Assembly (NCBI GenBank): GCA_002491195.1
Contig: DKVL01000012.1
Span: forward strand, 76,779 to 140,778
DNA from: Lachnospiraceae bacterium UBA7179
GTDB lineage: Bacteria; Bacillota; Clostridia; Lachnospirales; Lachnospiraceae
DNA length: 64,000 nucleotides
Reading direction: 5' to 3'
Positions 9,816 through 17,626 of the stretch are shown here, piece after piece. Numbering within the stretch: position 1 is the stretch's first letter; the number at the start of each line of letters is the position of its first letter. Under the pieces are notes generated by a model. That model was not told where the DNA came from and made no database searches. It saw only the letters and a list, made by a program, of their open reading frames with translations. Both the position numbers and the translations under genes were made by a program.

Positions 9816-10571
9816 ATGGATAAACAGGACAATATCATAACAAAAATGCCGGATATAAGGCTTAAAGTGCGAATTATTATCCTATTGGGCATCATCAATG
9901 TACTTCTGATGGCATCCTATTTTGTGCTTACGCACTATGCGGTCAAAACAGTTCAGGTTGACGGTAACAAGCATTATTCCGCCGAAGAGATCAAGGCGAT
10001 GGTTATGACAGGATATCTTGGTGATAATTCCCTCTATCTGTCCATGAAGTACAAGAATAAGGGGATAGAGGGCGTCCCGTTTGTGGAGACGATGGATGTC
10101 ATGGTGCAGTCGAATGACACAATCCGCATTACCGTGTATGAGAAGGCGCTCGCCGGATATGTGCAGTATCTCGGAAGATATATGTATTTTGACAATGAGG
10201 GCGTTGTGGTGGAGAGCTCCAAGGTCACGACGAAAGGGATTCCCCAGGTGACAGGACTGAAATTTGACCACATCATACTTCACGAGAAACTTCCAGTGGA
10301 AAACGATCAGATTTTTCAAAATATCCTGACGATCACGAAGCTCCTCAACAAATATGATGTCCTGTGTGACAGAATCCAGTTTGACAGTAGTTACCATGTC
10401 ATGCTGGGCTATGGCAGTGTGATGGTCAATATCGGCGCTTTGGATAATCTTGATGAGAAGCTGATGCAGCTTCCCCAGATTCTGCCGTCTCTGGCAGGGG
10501 AGAAAGGAACGCTTGATTTGCAGAATTATACGGCCGACCGGAAAAGCGTCTCTTTTGAAAGAGGAAAGTAA
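9816..10571 (+). CDS. ftsQ: Cell division protein FtsQ/DivIB
   Basis: Bitopic division protein of 251 residues. A short cytoplasmic tail (about 18 residues) precedes a membrane helix (about 19-39) and an extracytoplasmic POTRA-like domain starting VKTVQVDGNKHYS, followed by a beta domain and ending at about residue 250. FtsQ/DivIB scaffolds FtsL and DivIC at the septum. The ATG at 9816 follows GTGAGGAAAA. The reading frame extends upstream into murA, but that extension has no FtsQ character. Placement directly before ftsZ matches other Firmicutes. Confidence 0.9.
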   Translation: MDKQDNIITKMPDIRLKVRIIILLGIINVLLMASYFVLTHYAVKTVQVDGNKHYSAEEIKAMVMTGYLGDNSLYLSMKYKNKGIEGVPFVETMDVMVQSNDTIRITVYEKALAGYVQYLGRYMYFDNEGVVVESSKVTTKGIPQVTGLKFDHIILHEKLPVENDQIFQNILTITKLLNKYDVLCDRIQFDSSYHVMLGYGSVMVNIGALDNLDEKLMQLPQILPSLAGEKGTLDLQNYTADRKSVSFERGK

Positions 10572-10611
10572 CAGCTCACAAATAAATTAAAAAAGAAAAG
10601 TAAAAAATAGG

Positions 10612-10640
10612 TTGATTAATTGCTAAAAAAATTATATGAT
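10612..10640 (+). promoter_or_regulatory. Candidate sigma-A promoter for ftsZ
   Basis: TTGATT at 10612-10617 and TATGAT at 10635-10640 are separated by 17 bp in the AT-rich gap between ftsQ and ftsZ. The 113-nt gap is longer than others in the cluster, consistent with an ftsZ-specific promoter in addition to read-through. Confidence 0.6.
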
Positions 10641-10684
10641 AAGTTAGATGGCATTTAATAGGAATTATGAAGGAGGAAGGAAAC

Positions 10685-11875
10685 TTGCTCGAGATTAGAT
10701 CAAATGAAACAGATGCAGCGGCAAGGATAATAGTAGTAGGTGTAGGCGGCGCAGGCAACAATGCTGTCAACCGAATGATAGATGAGACGATAACAGGTGT
10801 TGAGTTTATAGGAGTCAATACAGATAAGCAGGCTTTGCAGCTCTGCAAGGCACCGAAACTTCTGCAGATTGGCGAGAAGCTGACGAAAGGACTTGGCGCG
10901 GGAGCAAAACCCGAGGTGGGTGAGAAGGCCGCAGAGGAGAGCTCAGAGGATATAAAGGAGGCATTGAAGGGGGCAGACATGGTGTTTGTCACCTGTGGAA
11001 TGGGCGGTGGTACAGGTACAGGTGCAGCTCCGATCGTGGCAGCGATTGCCAAGGAGATGGGGATCCTGACGGTTGGCGTTGTCACGAAACCTTTTAAATT
11101 TGAAGCACGCACCCGTATGACGAATGCTCTGACAGGGATTGAGAAGTTGAAAGAGCATGTGGATACGCTGATTGTCATTCCAAATGACAAGCTGCTCGAG
11201 ATTGTCGACCGGCGGACAACCATGCCGGATGCCCTGAAGAAAGCGGATGAAGTGCTTCAGCAGTCAGTACAGGGGATCACAGATCTGATCAATGTGCCGT
11301 CTGTCATCAACCTTGACTTTGCAGATGTGCAGACTGTTATGAAGGAGAAAGGTATTGCGCATATCGGAATCGGCTATGGGAAAGGTGAGGACAAGGCCGC
11401 AGATGCGATTAAGATGGCTGTCAATTCACCGCTCCTGGAGACTACACTTGATGGAGCAACAGATGTTATTTTAAATATTTCAGGAGATATTTCCATCTTT
11501 GACGCAAACGATGCGGCAAGTTATGTGCAGGAACTTGCAGGCGAGGATATCAATGTTATCTTCGGCGCGATGTACAATGAGGATATGGCGGATTCTTGTA
11601 CCGTTACGGTCATTGCAACAGGTATTGTTGAGAAAAAGCAGAACACGCCGCTTAATAATATGGGCAGGATCAACAGCAATTTCTCAGTGAAGCCAAATAA
11701 TGTTCCCAATACGCCCGCAAGACCAAGACCACAGGGAGCGCCGGGCATCAACACAATGCCGCAGAATGGACAGGCACCACAGCCCAGACCAAACAATGGA
11801 CTCAAACCGCCCACGGATTTAAGAAGCAATGTGAAGGAACAAACTTTGAACATACCAAGTTTCCTGAAGAGATAA
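10685..11875 (+). CDS. ftsZ: Tubulin-like division GTPase FtsZ
   Basis: Polymerising GTPase that forms the Z ring. It shows VGVGGAGNNAVNRM at the N-terminus, the tubulin signature GGGTGTGAAP, the T7-loop region, a Pro/Asn/Gln-rich linker after about residue 315, and the conserved C-terminal peptide IPSFLKR that binds FtsA/SepF. The start chosen is TTG at 10685, eight nt after GGAGGAAGG; it gives the family-typical MLEIRSNE. The in-frame ATG at 10667 would place that ribosome site inside the coding region. A strong terminator follows at 11916-11950. Confidence 0.97.
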   Translation: MLEIRSNETDAAARIIVVGVGGAGNNAVNRMIDETITGVEFIGVNTDKQALQLCKAPKLLQIGEKLTKGLGAGAKPEVGEKAAEESSEDIKEALKGADMVFVTCGMGGGTGTGAAPIVAAIAKEMGILTVGVVTKPFKFEARTRMTNALTGIEKLKEHVDTLIVIPNDKLLEIVDRRTTMPDALKKADEVLQQSVQGITDLINVPSVINLDFADVQTVMKEKGIAHIGIGYGKGEDKAADAIKMAVNSPLLETTLDGATDVILNISGDISIFDANDAASYVQELAGEDINVIFGAMYNEDMADSCTVTVIATGIVEKKQNTPLNNMGRINSNFSVKPNNVPNTPARPRPQGAPGINTMPQNGQAPQPRPNNGLKPPTDLRSNVKEQTLNIPSFLKR

Positions 11876-11891
11876 TTTCATACTCGGAAAA

Positions 11892-11957
11892 AGTCGAAAA
11901 ATAAACATAATTTAGTCCCATGCTTTGACAAAAAAGCATGGGATTTTTTTGTATAAT
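11892..11957 (+). promoter_or_regulatory. Candidate Spo0A-dependent spoIIG promoter with long spacer
   Basis: TTGACA (11925-11930) and TATAAT (11952-11957) are both consensus but lie 21 bp apart rather than 17. The Bacillus subtilis spoIIG promoter has the same anomaly (about 22 bp) and needs Spo0A~P bound over its -35. Here the -35 lies in TTTGACA, a 6/7 match to the inverted Spo0A box TTCGACA, and a further 6/7 box AGTCGAA lies at 11892-11898. The sequence match is direct; the regulation is inferred by analogy. Confidence 0.6.
11916..11950 (+). terminator. Rho-independent terminator of ftsZ
   Basis: TCCCATGCTTT (11916-11926) pairs perfectly with AAAGCATGGGA (11933-11943) around a 6-nt loop and is followed by seven T (11944-11950). 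It lies 40 nt after the ftsZ stop and physically overlaps the -35 and spacer of the spoIIG promoter. Confidence 0.9.
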
Positions 11958-11984
11958 CTTATTACAGGGACGGAGGTGATTGGA

Positions 11985-12776
11985 ATTTATGCAGTATATA
12001 TTGATGTTTTTCTGGTGCAAAATGTTTTGATGGATCTGCAGCTGCTGCTTTTGACGATGCTTCTGCTCAGGGAAAAAGTAATCTTTTTGAGACTGTTAGC
12101 AGCATCCTTGGTTGGTGGGGCAGGGGCGGTGATGATACTGTTATCAGGCATAGGGTTTGGCATAACTTATGTTCTGCTTGTATTGGTATTGGATCTGGCG
12201 ATGCTCCTCGTGTGTGTGCGAAAGCCGATAAAAGGCAGACCGGCGTTCCAAAAGCTGGTCATGGGAATCATCGATCTGTATGGAATGGTGTTTGCCTATG
12301 GAAAGCTGATGGAGTGTGCAGGCAGGCTTGTGGGAGAGCGACTGGCGCAGATCCTGGTGACAGGAGTGATCATAGGTATTGTGATCTTTATACTTGCCTA
12401 TCGCAGTCTGATGGAACCAAGGCATATCTATGAGGTCACTTTAACGGAAGAAGGAGAAAATGTGATCTGCAGGGCACTGTTTGATACCGGAAATCTTCTG
12501 ACGGATCCGATATCTGGAAAACCAGTATCTGTGGTGGAGGAGACGGCCCTGATGAAAGGCTGGCTGGAGAAATATCCGCAGAAATATAAAATCATTCCCT
12601 ACCAGAGCGTCGGGAGAGAACATGGGGTTCTGGAAGGGATCGTGGTGGATGAACTGGTGATCAAAAAGGAGCAGGAGCAAGTGGTGAAAAAAGGAGCAAT
12701 AGTAGCTTTTTATAAAGGGAAACTATCGAAAAACGGGGATTTTCAGATGATACTGAACCATAGTCTGATGATATAA
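11985..12776 (+). CDS. spoIIGA: Sigma-E processing peptidase SpoIIGA (apparent AUU start)
   Basis: Membrane-embedded aspartic protease that removes the pro-sequence of sigma-E in the mother cell. Five or so membrane helices fill the first 150 residues, followed by a cytoplasmic protease domain containing the aspartic-protease-like FDTGN motif, the expected catalytic Asp. sigE lies 16 nt downstream. The start is unusual: the family N-terminus (YxVYIDV) has no in-frame ATG. ATT at 11985 sits 8 nt after GGAGG; in-frame GTG at 11976 overlaps that site; TTG at 11925 lies in the upstream terminator. Boundary is therefore inferred; identity is firm from context and motif. Confidence 0.88.
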   Translation: MYAVYIDVFLVQNVLMDLQLLLLTMLLLREKVIFLRLLAASLVGGAGAVMILLSGIGFGITYVLLVLVLDLAMLLVCVRKPIKGRPAFQKLVMGIIDLYGMVFAYGKLMECAGRLVGERLAQILVTGVIIGIVIFILAYRSLMEPRHIYEVTLTEEGENVICRALFDTGNLLTDPISGKPVSVVEETALMKGWLEKYPQKYKIIPYQSVGREHGVLEGIVVDELVIKKEQEQVVKKGAIVAFYKGKLSKNGDFQMILNHSLMI

Positions 12777-12792
12777 AAAGTGGAGGAGAATT

Positions 12793-13524
12793 ATGATTAT
12801 AAAATTATATCTGCCTGGGAAGATGAGATTGACTCTCGGGAAAAAAAGGAATGATAAGAACACAGCTGGAAACGAAATTCATTATATTGGAGGTTCCGAG
12901 GTTCTGCCGCCGCCGCTCGAGGGAGAGGAGGAAAACAGGGCGATCAACGGATTAGAGACCGAGTATGCCAACGAAGCGAGGACTCTTTTGATTGAACATA
13001 ATTTAAGGCTTGTGGTGTATATTGCCAAAAAGTTTGACAACACAGGCGTGGGGGTAGAGGACTTGATTTCGATTGGAACAATAGGCCTCATCAAGGCGAT
13101 CAACACGTTTAACCGCAGCAAGAATATTAAACTTGCAACCTACGCGTCAAGATGCATTGAGAATGAGATTTTGATGTATTTGAGAAGGAATAATAAGACA
13201 AAACTTGAAGTTTCGATTGATGAACCATTGAATGTAGACTGGGACGGGAATGAACTTCTCCTGTCAGATATTCTCGGAACCGATGAGGATGTGATCTATA
13301 AGGATCTGGAGACAGAAGTGGAGCGAAGTCAGTTAAAACATGCAATATCAAAATTGGGCGAGCGGGAAAGGACAATTATCATGCTGCGTTTTGGATTAAA
13401 TAACCCGGATGATATGGAAATGACGCAGAAGGAGGTTGCGGATTATCTGGGGATATCACAGTCGTATATTTCAAGGCTTGAAAAGAAGATTATGAAGCGG
13501 TTAAAAAAGGAAATGGCAAGCTAA
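12793..13524 (+). CDS. sigE: Pro-sigma-E, early mother-cell sporulation sigma factor
   Basis: Sigma-70 family factor for early mother-cell gene expression. The 243-residue product has a membrane-interacting pro-sequence of about 25-30 residues ahead of the conserved HYIGGSEVLPPPL processing region, then regions 2 (NLRLVVYIAKKF, GLIKAINTFN), 3 and 4 (GISQSYISRLEKKI helix-turn-helix). GGAGGAG precedes the ATG. It directly follows its activating protease spoIIGA and is followed by sigG, the same order as in Bacillus. Confidence 0.96.
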   Translation: MIIKLYLPGKMRLTLGKKRNDKNTAGNEIHYIGGSEVLPPPLEGEEENRAINGLETEYANEARTLLIEHNLRLVVYIAKKFDNTGVGVEDLISIGTIGLIKAINTFNRSKNIKLATYASRCIENEILMYLRRNNKTKLEVSIDEPLNVDWDGNELLLSDILGTDEDVIYKDLETEVERSQLKHAISKLGERERTIIMLRFGLNNPDDMEMTQKEVADYLGISQSYISRLEKKIMKRLKKEMAS

Positions 13525-13644
13525 ATAATATAAAATAGTAGTACATAGATGTATTTACACCTTCTTACATATGCGCAAGCGGGCTAAAATGGCTCAGGAG
13601 TGCATAGCCCAAAGGGCATAGGATAAAGGAGGAGAATGATAAAT

Positions 13645-14427
13645 ATGGCACTTGGAAAAGTTGAAATATGCGGTGTAAATACGTCGAAGCTGCCTGTGCT
13701 CAAAAACGAAGAAAAACAGGCGCTTTTTGAAAAGATAGAACAGGGGGATATGCAGGCAAGGGAGGAATATATCAGAGGAAATCTCCGATTGGTATTAAGT
13801 GTGATCAAGCGCTTTTCGCAGTCCAATGAAAATGTGGATGACTTGTTTCAGATCGGGTGCATCGGTCTGATCAAAGCGATTGATAATTTTGATTCCAGCC
13901 TTGATGTAAAATTTTCCACTTATGCAGTTCCGATGATTATCGGAGAGATCAGGCGGTTCCTGAGAGATTCCAGCAATCCGATCCGCGTGAGCCGTTCGCT
14001 GAAGGACACAGCGTATAAGGCAATCTATGCCAAGGAGAATCTCACGAAAAAGAACCTGCGTGAGCCAACGATCATGGAGATCTCGGAGGAGATCGGGATT
14101 CCGAAAGAGGATATTGTATACGCTCTTGATGCAATACAGAATCCTATGAGCCTGTATGAGCCAGTATATACAGAAGGCGGCGACACACTATACGTGATGG
14201 ATCAGATCAGTGACAAAAAGTGCAAGGAGGACAACTGGGTAGAAAATATTTCCCTGAGCGAGGCAATGAAACGGTTGGACGAGAGGGAGCATGAGATTAT
14301 CCATCTGCGTTTTTTTGAGGGAAAGACGCAGATGGAGGTTGCCGAGTACATCGGTATTTCCCAGGCGCAAGTGTCACGTCTGGAAAAAAATGCCTTGCGC
14401 ACAATGAAAAAGTATCTGACGTTTTAA
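13645..14427 (+). CDS. sigG: Late forespore sigma factor sigma-G
   Basis: Sigma-70 family factor that drives late forespore genes after engulfment. It begins with the SigG hallmark KVEICGVNTSKLPVL and contains DDLFQIGCIGLIKAIDNFD (region 2), YAVPMIIGEIRRFLRD, and a C-terminal ISQAQVSRLEK helix-turn-helix. The ATG at 13645 aligns with other SigG proteins. An in-frame ATG at 13636 is only 3 nt from GGAGG and would add three residues. The 120-nt gap after sigE, containing GGGCTA/TAGCCC arms, leaves room for a separate, probably forespore-specific promoter that I could not pin down. Confidence 0.95.
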   Translation: MALGKVEICGVNTSKLPVLKNEEKQALFEKIEQGDMQAREEYIRGNLRLVLSVIKRFSQSNENVDDLFQIGCIGLIKAIDNFDSSLDVKFSTYAVPMIIGEIRRFLRDSSNPIRVSRSLKDTAYKAIYAKENLTKKNLREPTIMEISEEIGIPKEDIVYALDAIQNPMSLYEPVYTEGGDTLYVMDQISDKKCKEDNWVENISLSEAMKRLDEREHEIIHLRFFEGKTQMEVAEYIGISQAQVSRLEKNALRTMKKYLTF

Positions 14428-14511
14428 GATGAGTATTGAGTATTATTACTTCCTGTGATATGCTATCCTATATAAAATATATGATTGGGAAAATGGGTGA
14501 AATGGAAACAA

Positions 14512-17445
14512 ATGAAAAAAGGTTGCTTTTTTAAGAAGGAATATTTTGACAGGCAGGTTATTTTCATTGCGGCTGTTATTTTACTGATGGTTCTATATTA
14601 TATCAATCCTTTGGAGAATACGAATTTAGAAACATGGGACAGGACATTTTGTAACGCTATGGGCGGAGGCATTTCCGTCGCAAAAAGGATCAGAAATTTT
14701 TATGTCAGTTATGTGTTTTTGCCGCCCGTTCTTATGGCTGTATTTTCCTGTTTGGCAGGTAGGCTTCTGTATGGGAGGGAGGAGTACAAACGTGCGCTTG
14801 TCATGATGGATACCGTACTTGTGATTGCAGTTATTGCCGCTTATATATCGCGCTATCGTGCAGAAAGCGCCAATGTGATTGCAAACCCGCTTGTCATGAT
14901 ATCACTGGTGTATCAGTTGCTGCTGTTGTTGATCTGTGTGTTTGACAAACATGAAATTCTGACGGCAGAGAGGATTGTATTTCTGTATATTTCCTATTTA
15001 ACGGCCATTGTGACAAATATTCTTCTGGTTCCGCGGATGGGAATTAATAAAAGTATACTGGTCGCAAGTGTGCTTTTTTTGCCCTTTTTGGCAGTTCTCT
15101 TTCGGATCACCCAAACTGATAAGAACGTCTGTGAACAGGTTGAGAAGGTGCTTTCCTGTTGGATGTGGATACCTTTTGTGGATTGTGTCATTCTAGGCGG
15201 ATTATATTTGTTGAATGAAAAAGGAGTGGAAATCAGCCGTTATAATACAGTTATTCGGGGGAGCTGTTTGGCATATGCAGTCATATCACTATGTGTGGTG
15301 CTGTTCTGGCGTGGGAAAAAGAGGTCTTTTCACTCCTTTGGATATTTGGGGACAGCGATGGGGTTTGGTGCGGTTGTATATATGCCATACCTCTATTTTG
15401 AGTCTCAATATATGCTCACAGACCAGAACCACATCTATGAAACAGGAAATCTAGCATTTGCGATCGATACGATACAGAAGGGGAAATTGCCAATCGTTGA
15501 CTATTTTTCCGCCCATGCGCTGTCAGATACGCTGCCGTCAATTTTGTATGCGTTGATTCATGCGGATCCTAAGGGGGCGTTGGCAAATCCATATGTCAAT
15601 TTGCCAGAATTTCTTGGTTTGATTGTCGTGTTCTTTCTGATAAAAAAATTATTTGGAAAAGACCGTGCAATACTGTTTACCTGTCTGTTTCCGTTCTGTC
15701 TGGGACTGATTAAAGTGACAGGCATCTGTATGGTAGTTCTGCTGGCAATGATCTATGCGCTGGAGTGTAGAAGCAGTAAAGCATATCTATGTTTCTGGCT
15801 GACGGCGCTGATCGGCGCGTTTGTCCGTTATGATGATGGAATAAATCTGGGAGTGGGATGTATTGCTGCACTGTTGTGCATCTTGCTGCTTCAAAAGGAT
15901 AAGACGGGAGTAAAGCATTTTGTTCTTTCAGGCGGTCTGGTCGCTGCGGCTGCAATGGTAAGTTATTTTCTGTACTGCAGAATTTCGGGGATTCACGCCG
16001 TTTCACGTATTTTTGAGTGGTTGTCGCTTACGGCTGGCTCTAATACAACATGGGCAATGAGTGAATTTGGCGATATTAGTTCCTTTGCATTTTTTATTTC
16101 TTATATTGTGGTGCCGCTCTGTGCGGCAGCAGTATTCGTCATTGTTATAATCAGTTTCGCAGGGAATAGGCAGTATCCTGTAAATGCCGCAATGGTGATC
16201 GCGTTTTCCGTGTGTGGAATGATGTTTCTTCCCAGAACAATTGTGTACCATAATCTGGCTAACAGTGGCGGAAGAACAGGAGTTTTGCTTAACTTTATAC
16301 ACTGGACTATCGCAATGCTGGTTCTGTATCAATGCATGATGAAAAAGAGGGCGGAGGAGATGCGTTTCGCCGCATGGATTGCAGCATTTGGTCTGACGCT
16401 TATTGCGGAGGGAGCAGTGGTAACGGGATGTATTCCAAATCGTGATGCCAGTTTGTACAATCTGGCTGCTGATTATGCATGGGAGAGAAAGGAAGCTGTC
16501 TCAGATAATATGTCAGGAATCTGGGGGATGGAACGCATTATTTTACCGGATGAAACAGCAGCGTTCTGCACACAGTTTGACACGGTGTTTCATGTTCTCC
16601 TGGAGGAGGATGAGACATTTCTGGATTTTGCCAATATCACAGCTCTGTATGCCTTTGTGGGGAGAGAGAGACCGTTTTATGTTACGCAGAGTCCAAGTCT
16701 GTTGACGGATTTGCGGTCGCAGCAATATTATCTGGAGGAGGTGAGCAGTCATAAAGTGCCGCTGGCAATTATCGGAAACACAAGCGGAAGTGGAGTGCTC
16801 ATGGCAGGAGTTTCCCATAATATCAGATACTATCCCATTGCAGAATATATTTACCGCAATTACCGTCCGTTAGTGTATGCTGGCAATTATGTGATCTGGT
16901 GCGAGTTGGAGCGGTATGAGGACTTTGTACAGCGATTAACTTCTTCCGGACTCGTTGATCATGGTTATGAACTTGCGCAATACAAAGACGATCTGTCATC
17001 TATAACGCAGGATCCAAACGGAGAGAATCCGGATTTGATCTGGCGGTACCATGAGCATGAACTGGCAATGGCGGCTTATATATGGGCAAATAACGATAAA
17101 TATCATGCGATTGGGAATACCATATTGGAGGAGACAGTGGAAGAAGGGAACAATGCGTTTTCTTTTTCAGGATCTCAGCTGGTGGACAGTGCTAAGGGAA
17201 ACTATATTGCATTTGAAATTGATAATACGAGGGAGGATATCAGTTTATTTACAGCAGTCTTTGAGGACAGTAGTGACACGGATGTACAGTATCAGTGCAG
17301 CTTTTCGGTGCTTCCGGGGAGCAATACTTATATAATACGTCCAAGTCAGGATTACTTTTGGTTTGTTTATAATATAGATACGATTCGCTTTCCGGATACT
17401 GAAGAGTACCATGTACATAATGTGCGGATACTGGAAGGTGACTGA
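14512..17445 (+). CDS. Large polytopic membrane protein, GT-C glycosyltransferase-like
   Basis: About 977 residues with roughly 15 membrane helices over the first 640, then a soluble region of about 330 residues, probably outside the cell. I do not recognise a named family. The GNLAFAIDTIQKGKLPIVDYF segment followed by HALSD recalls the first loop of GT-C/PMT-type transferases that use polyprenyl-linked sugars, where an Asp in such a loop is catalytic; this is inference. ATG at 14512 is preferred; an in-frame TTG at 14485 is possible, and neither has a strong ribosome site. Flanked by sigG and a chemoreceptor, it appears to be a single-gene unit. Confidence 0.6.
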   Translation: MKKGCFFKKEYFDRQVIFIAAVILLMVLYYINPLENTNLETWDRTFCNAMGGGISVAKRIRNFYVSYVFLPPVLMAVFSCLAGRLLYGREEYKRALVMMDTVLVIAVIAAYISRYRAESANVIANPLVMISLVYQLLLLLICVFDKHEILTAERIVFLYISYLTAIVTNILLVPRMGINKSILVASVLFLPFLAVLFRITQTDKNVCEQVEKVLSCWMWIPFVDCVILGGLYLLNEKGVEISRYNTVIRGSCLAYAVISLCVVLFWRGKKRSFHSFGYLGTAMGFGAVVYMPYLYFESQYMLTDQNHIYETGNLAFAIDTIQKGKLPIVDYFSAHALSDTLPSILYALIHADPKGALANPYVNLPEFLGLIVVFFLIKKLFGKDRAILFTCLFPFCLGLIKVTGICMVVLLAMIYALECRSSKAYLCFWLTALIGAFVRYDDGINLGVGCIAALLCILLLQKDKTGVKHFVLSGGLVAAAAMVSYFLYCRISGIHAVSRIFEWLSLTAGSNTTWAMSEFGDISSFAFFISYIVVPLCAAAVFVIVIISFAGNRQYPVNAAMVIAFSVCGMMFLPRTIVYHNLANSGGRTGVLLNFIHWTIAMLVLYQCMMKKRAEEMRFAAWIAAFGLTLIAEGAVVTGCIPNRDASLYNLAADYAWERKEAVSDNMSGIWGMERIILPDETAAFCTQFDTVFHVLLEEDETFLDFANITALYAFVGRERPFYVTQSPSLLTDLRSQQYYLEEVSSHKVPLAIIGNTSGSGVLMAGVSHNIRYYPIAEYIYRNYRPLVYAGNYVIWCELERYEDFVQRLTSSGLVDHGYELAQYKDDLSSITQDPNGENPDLIWRYHEHELAMAAYIWANNDKYHAIGNTILEETVEEGNNAFSFSGSQLVDSAKGNYIAFEIDNTREDISLFTAVFEDSSDTDVQYQCSFSVLPGSNTYIIRPSQDYFWFVYNIDTIRFPDTEEYHVHNVRILEGD

Positions 17446-17507
17446 CAGAGGTATGACAGAGGAACGATAAATTTTTTAAATTTTTAACTGACAGACAATA
17501 TATACTA

Positions 17508-17536
17508 TTGACTTAATCGCGGAAACAATTTAAAAT
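17508..17536 (+). promoter_or_regulatory. Candidate sigma-A promoter for the chemoreceptor gene
   Basis: TTGACT (17508-17513) and TAAAAT (17531-17536) are 17 bp apart, with about 85 nt of leader before the start codon. No motility sigma-factor (sigma-D) promoter was seen. Confidence 0.55.
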
Positions 17537-17549
17537 AGAGATTAAGCAG

Positions 17550-17586
17550 TTAAGATAGCTGGGAGGATTCTAAATAGTTATCTTAA
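17550..17586 (+). promoter_or_regulatory. Leader hairpin with ribosome-site-like loop
   Basis: TTAAGATAGCT (17550-17560) pairs with AGTTATCTTAA (17576-17586), with one G-T pair, around a 15-nt loop that contains GGGAGGA. The hairpin ends 40 nt before the chemoreceptor start. It is not followed by a T run. Confidence 0.45.
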
Positions 17587-17626
17587 TCGAGTATCAATAA
17601 GAATATTGTGTGAAAGGATGTTACTT

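Noticed and set aside
10667..10684. ATG at 10667 as the start of ftsZ
   Set aside because: It would put GGAGGAAGG inside the coding region and add six residues absent from the family; TTG at 10685 is better placed.
13560..13635. Structured RNA from GGGCTA/TAGCCC repeats before sigG
   Set aside because: The stem is only six bp with a long loop, and the following AAAGGGCATA gives no stable second helix; too weak to list.
13525..13644. Sigma-F or sigma-G promoter ahead of sigG
   Set aside because: The gap contains TGCATA and other partial matches, but no convincing -10 at the right spacing, so no promoter is annotated.
17537..17626. c-di-GMP riboswitch before the chemoreceptor
   Set aside because: The leader is short, and the GEMM core motifs (GGGCAAACC-like and the tetraloop-receptor pair) are not present; only a single hairpin is seen.
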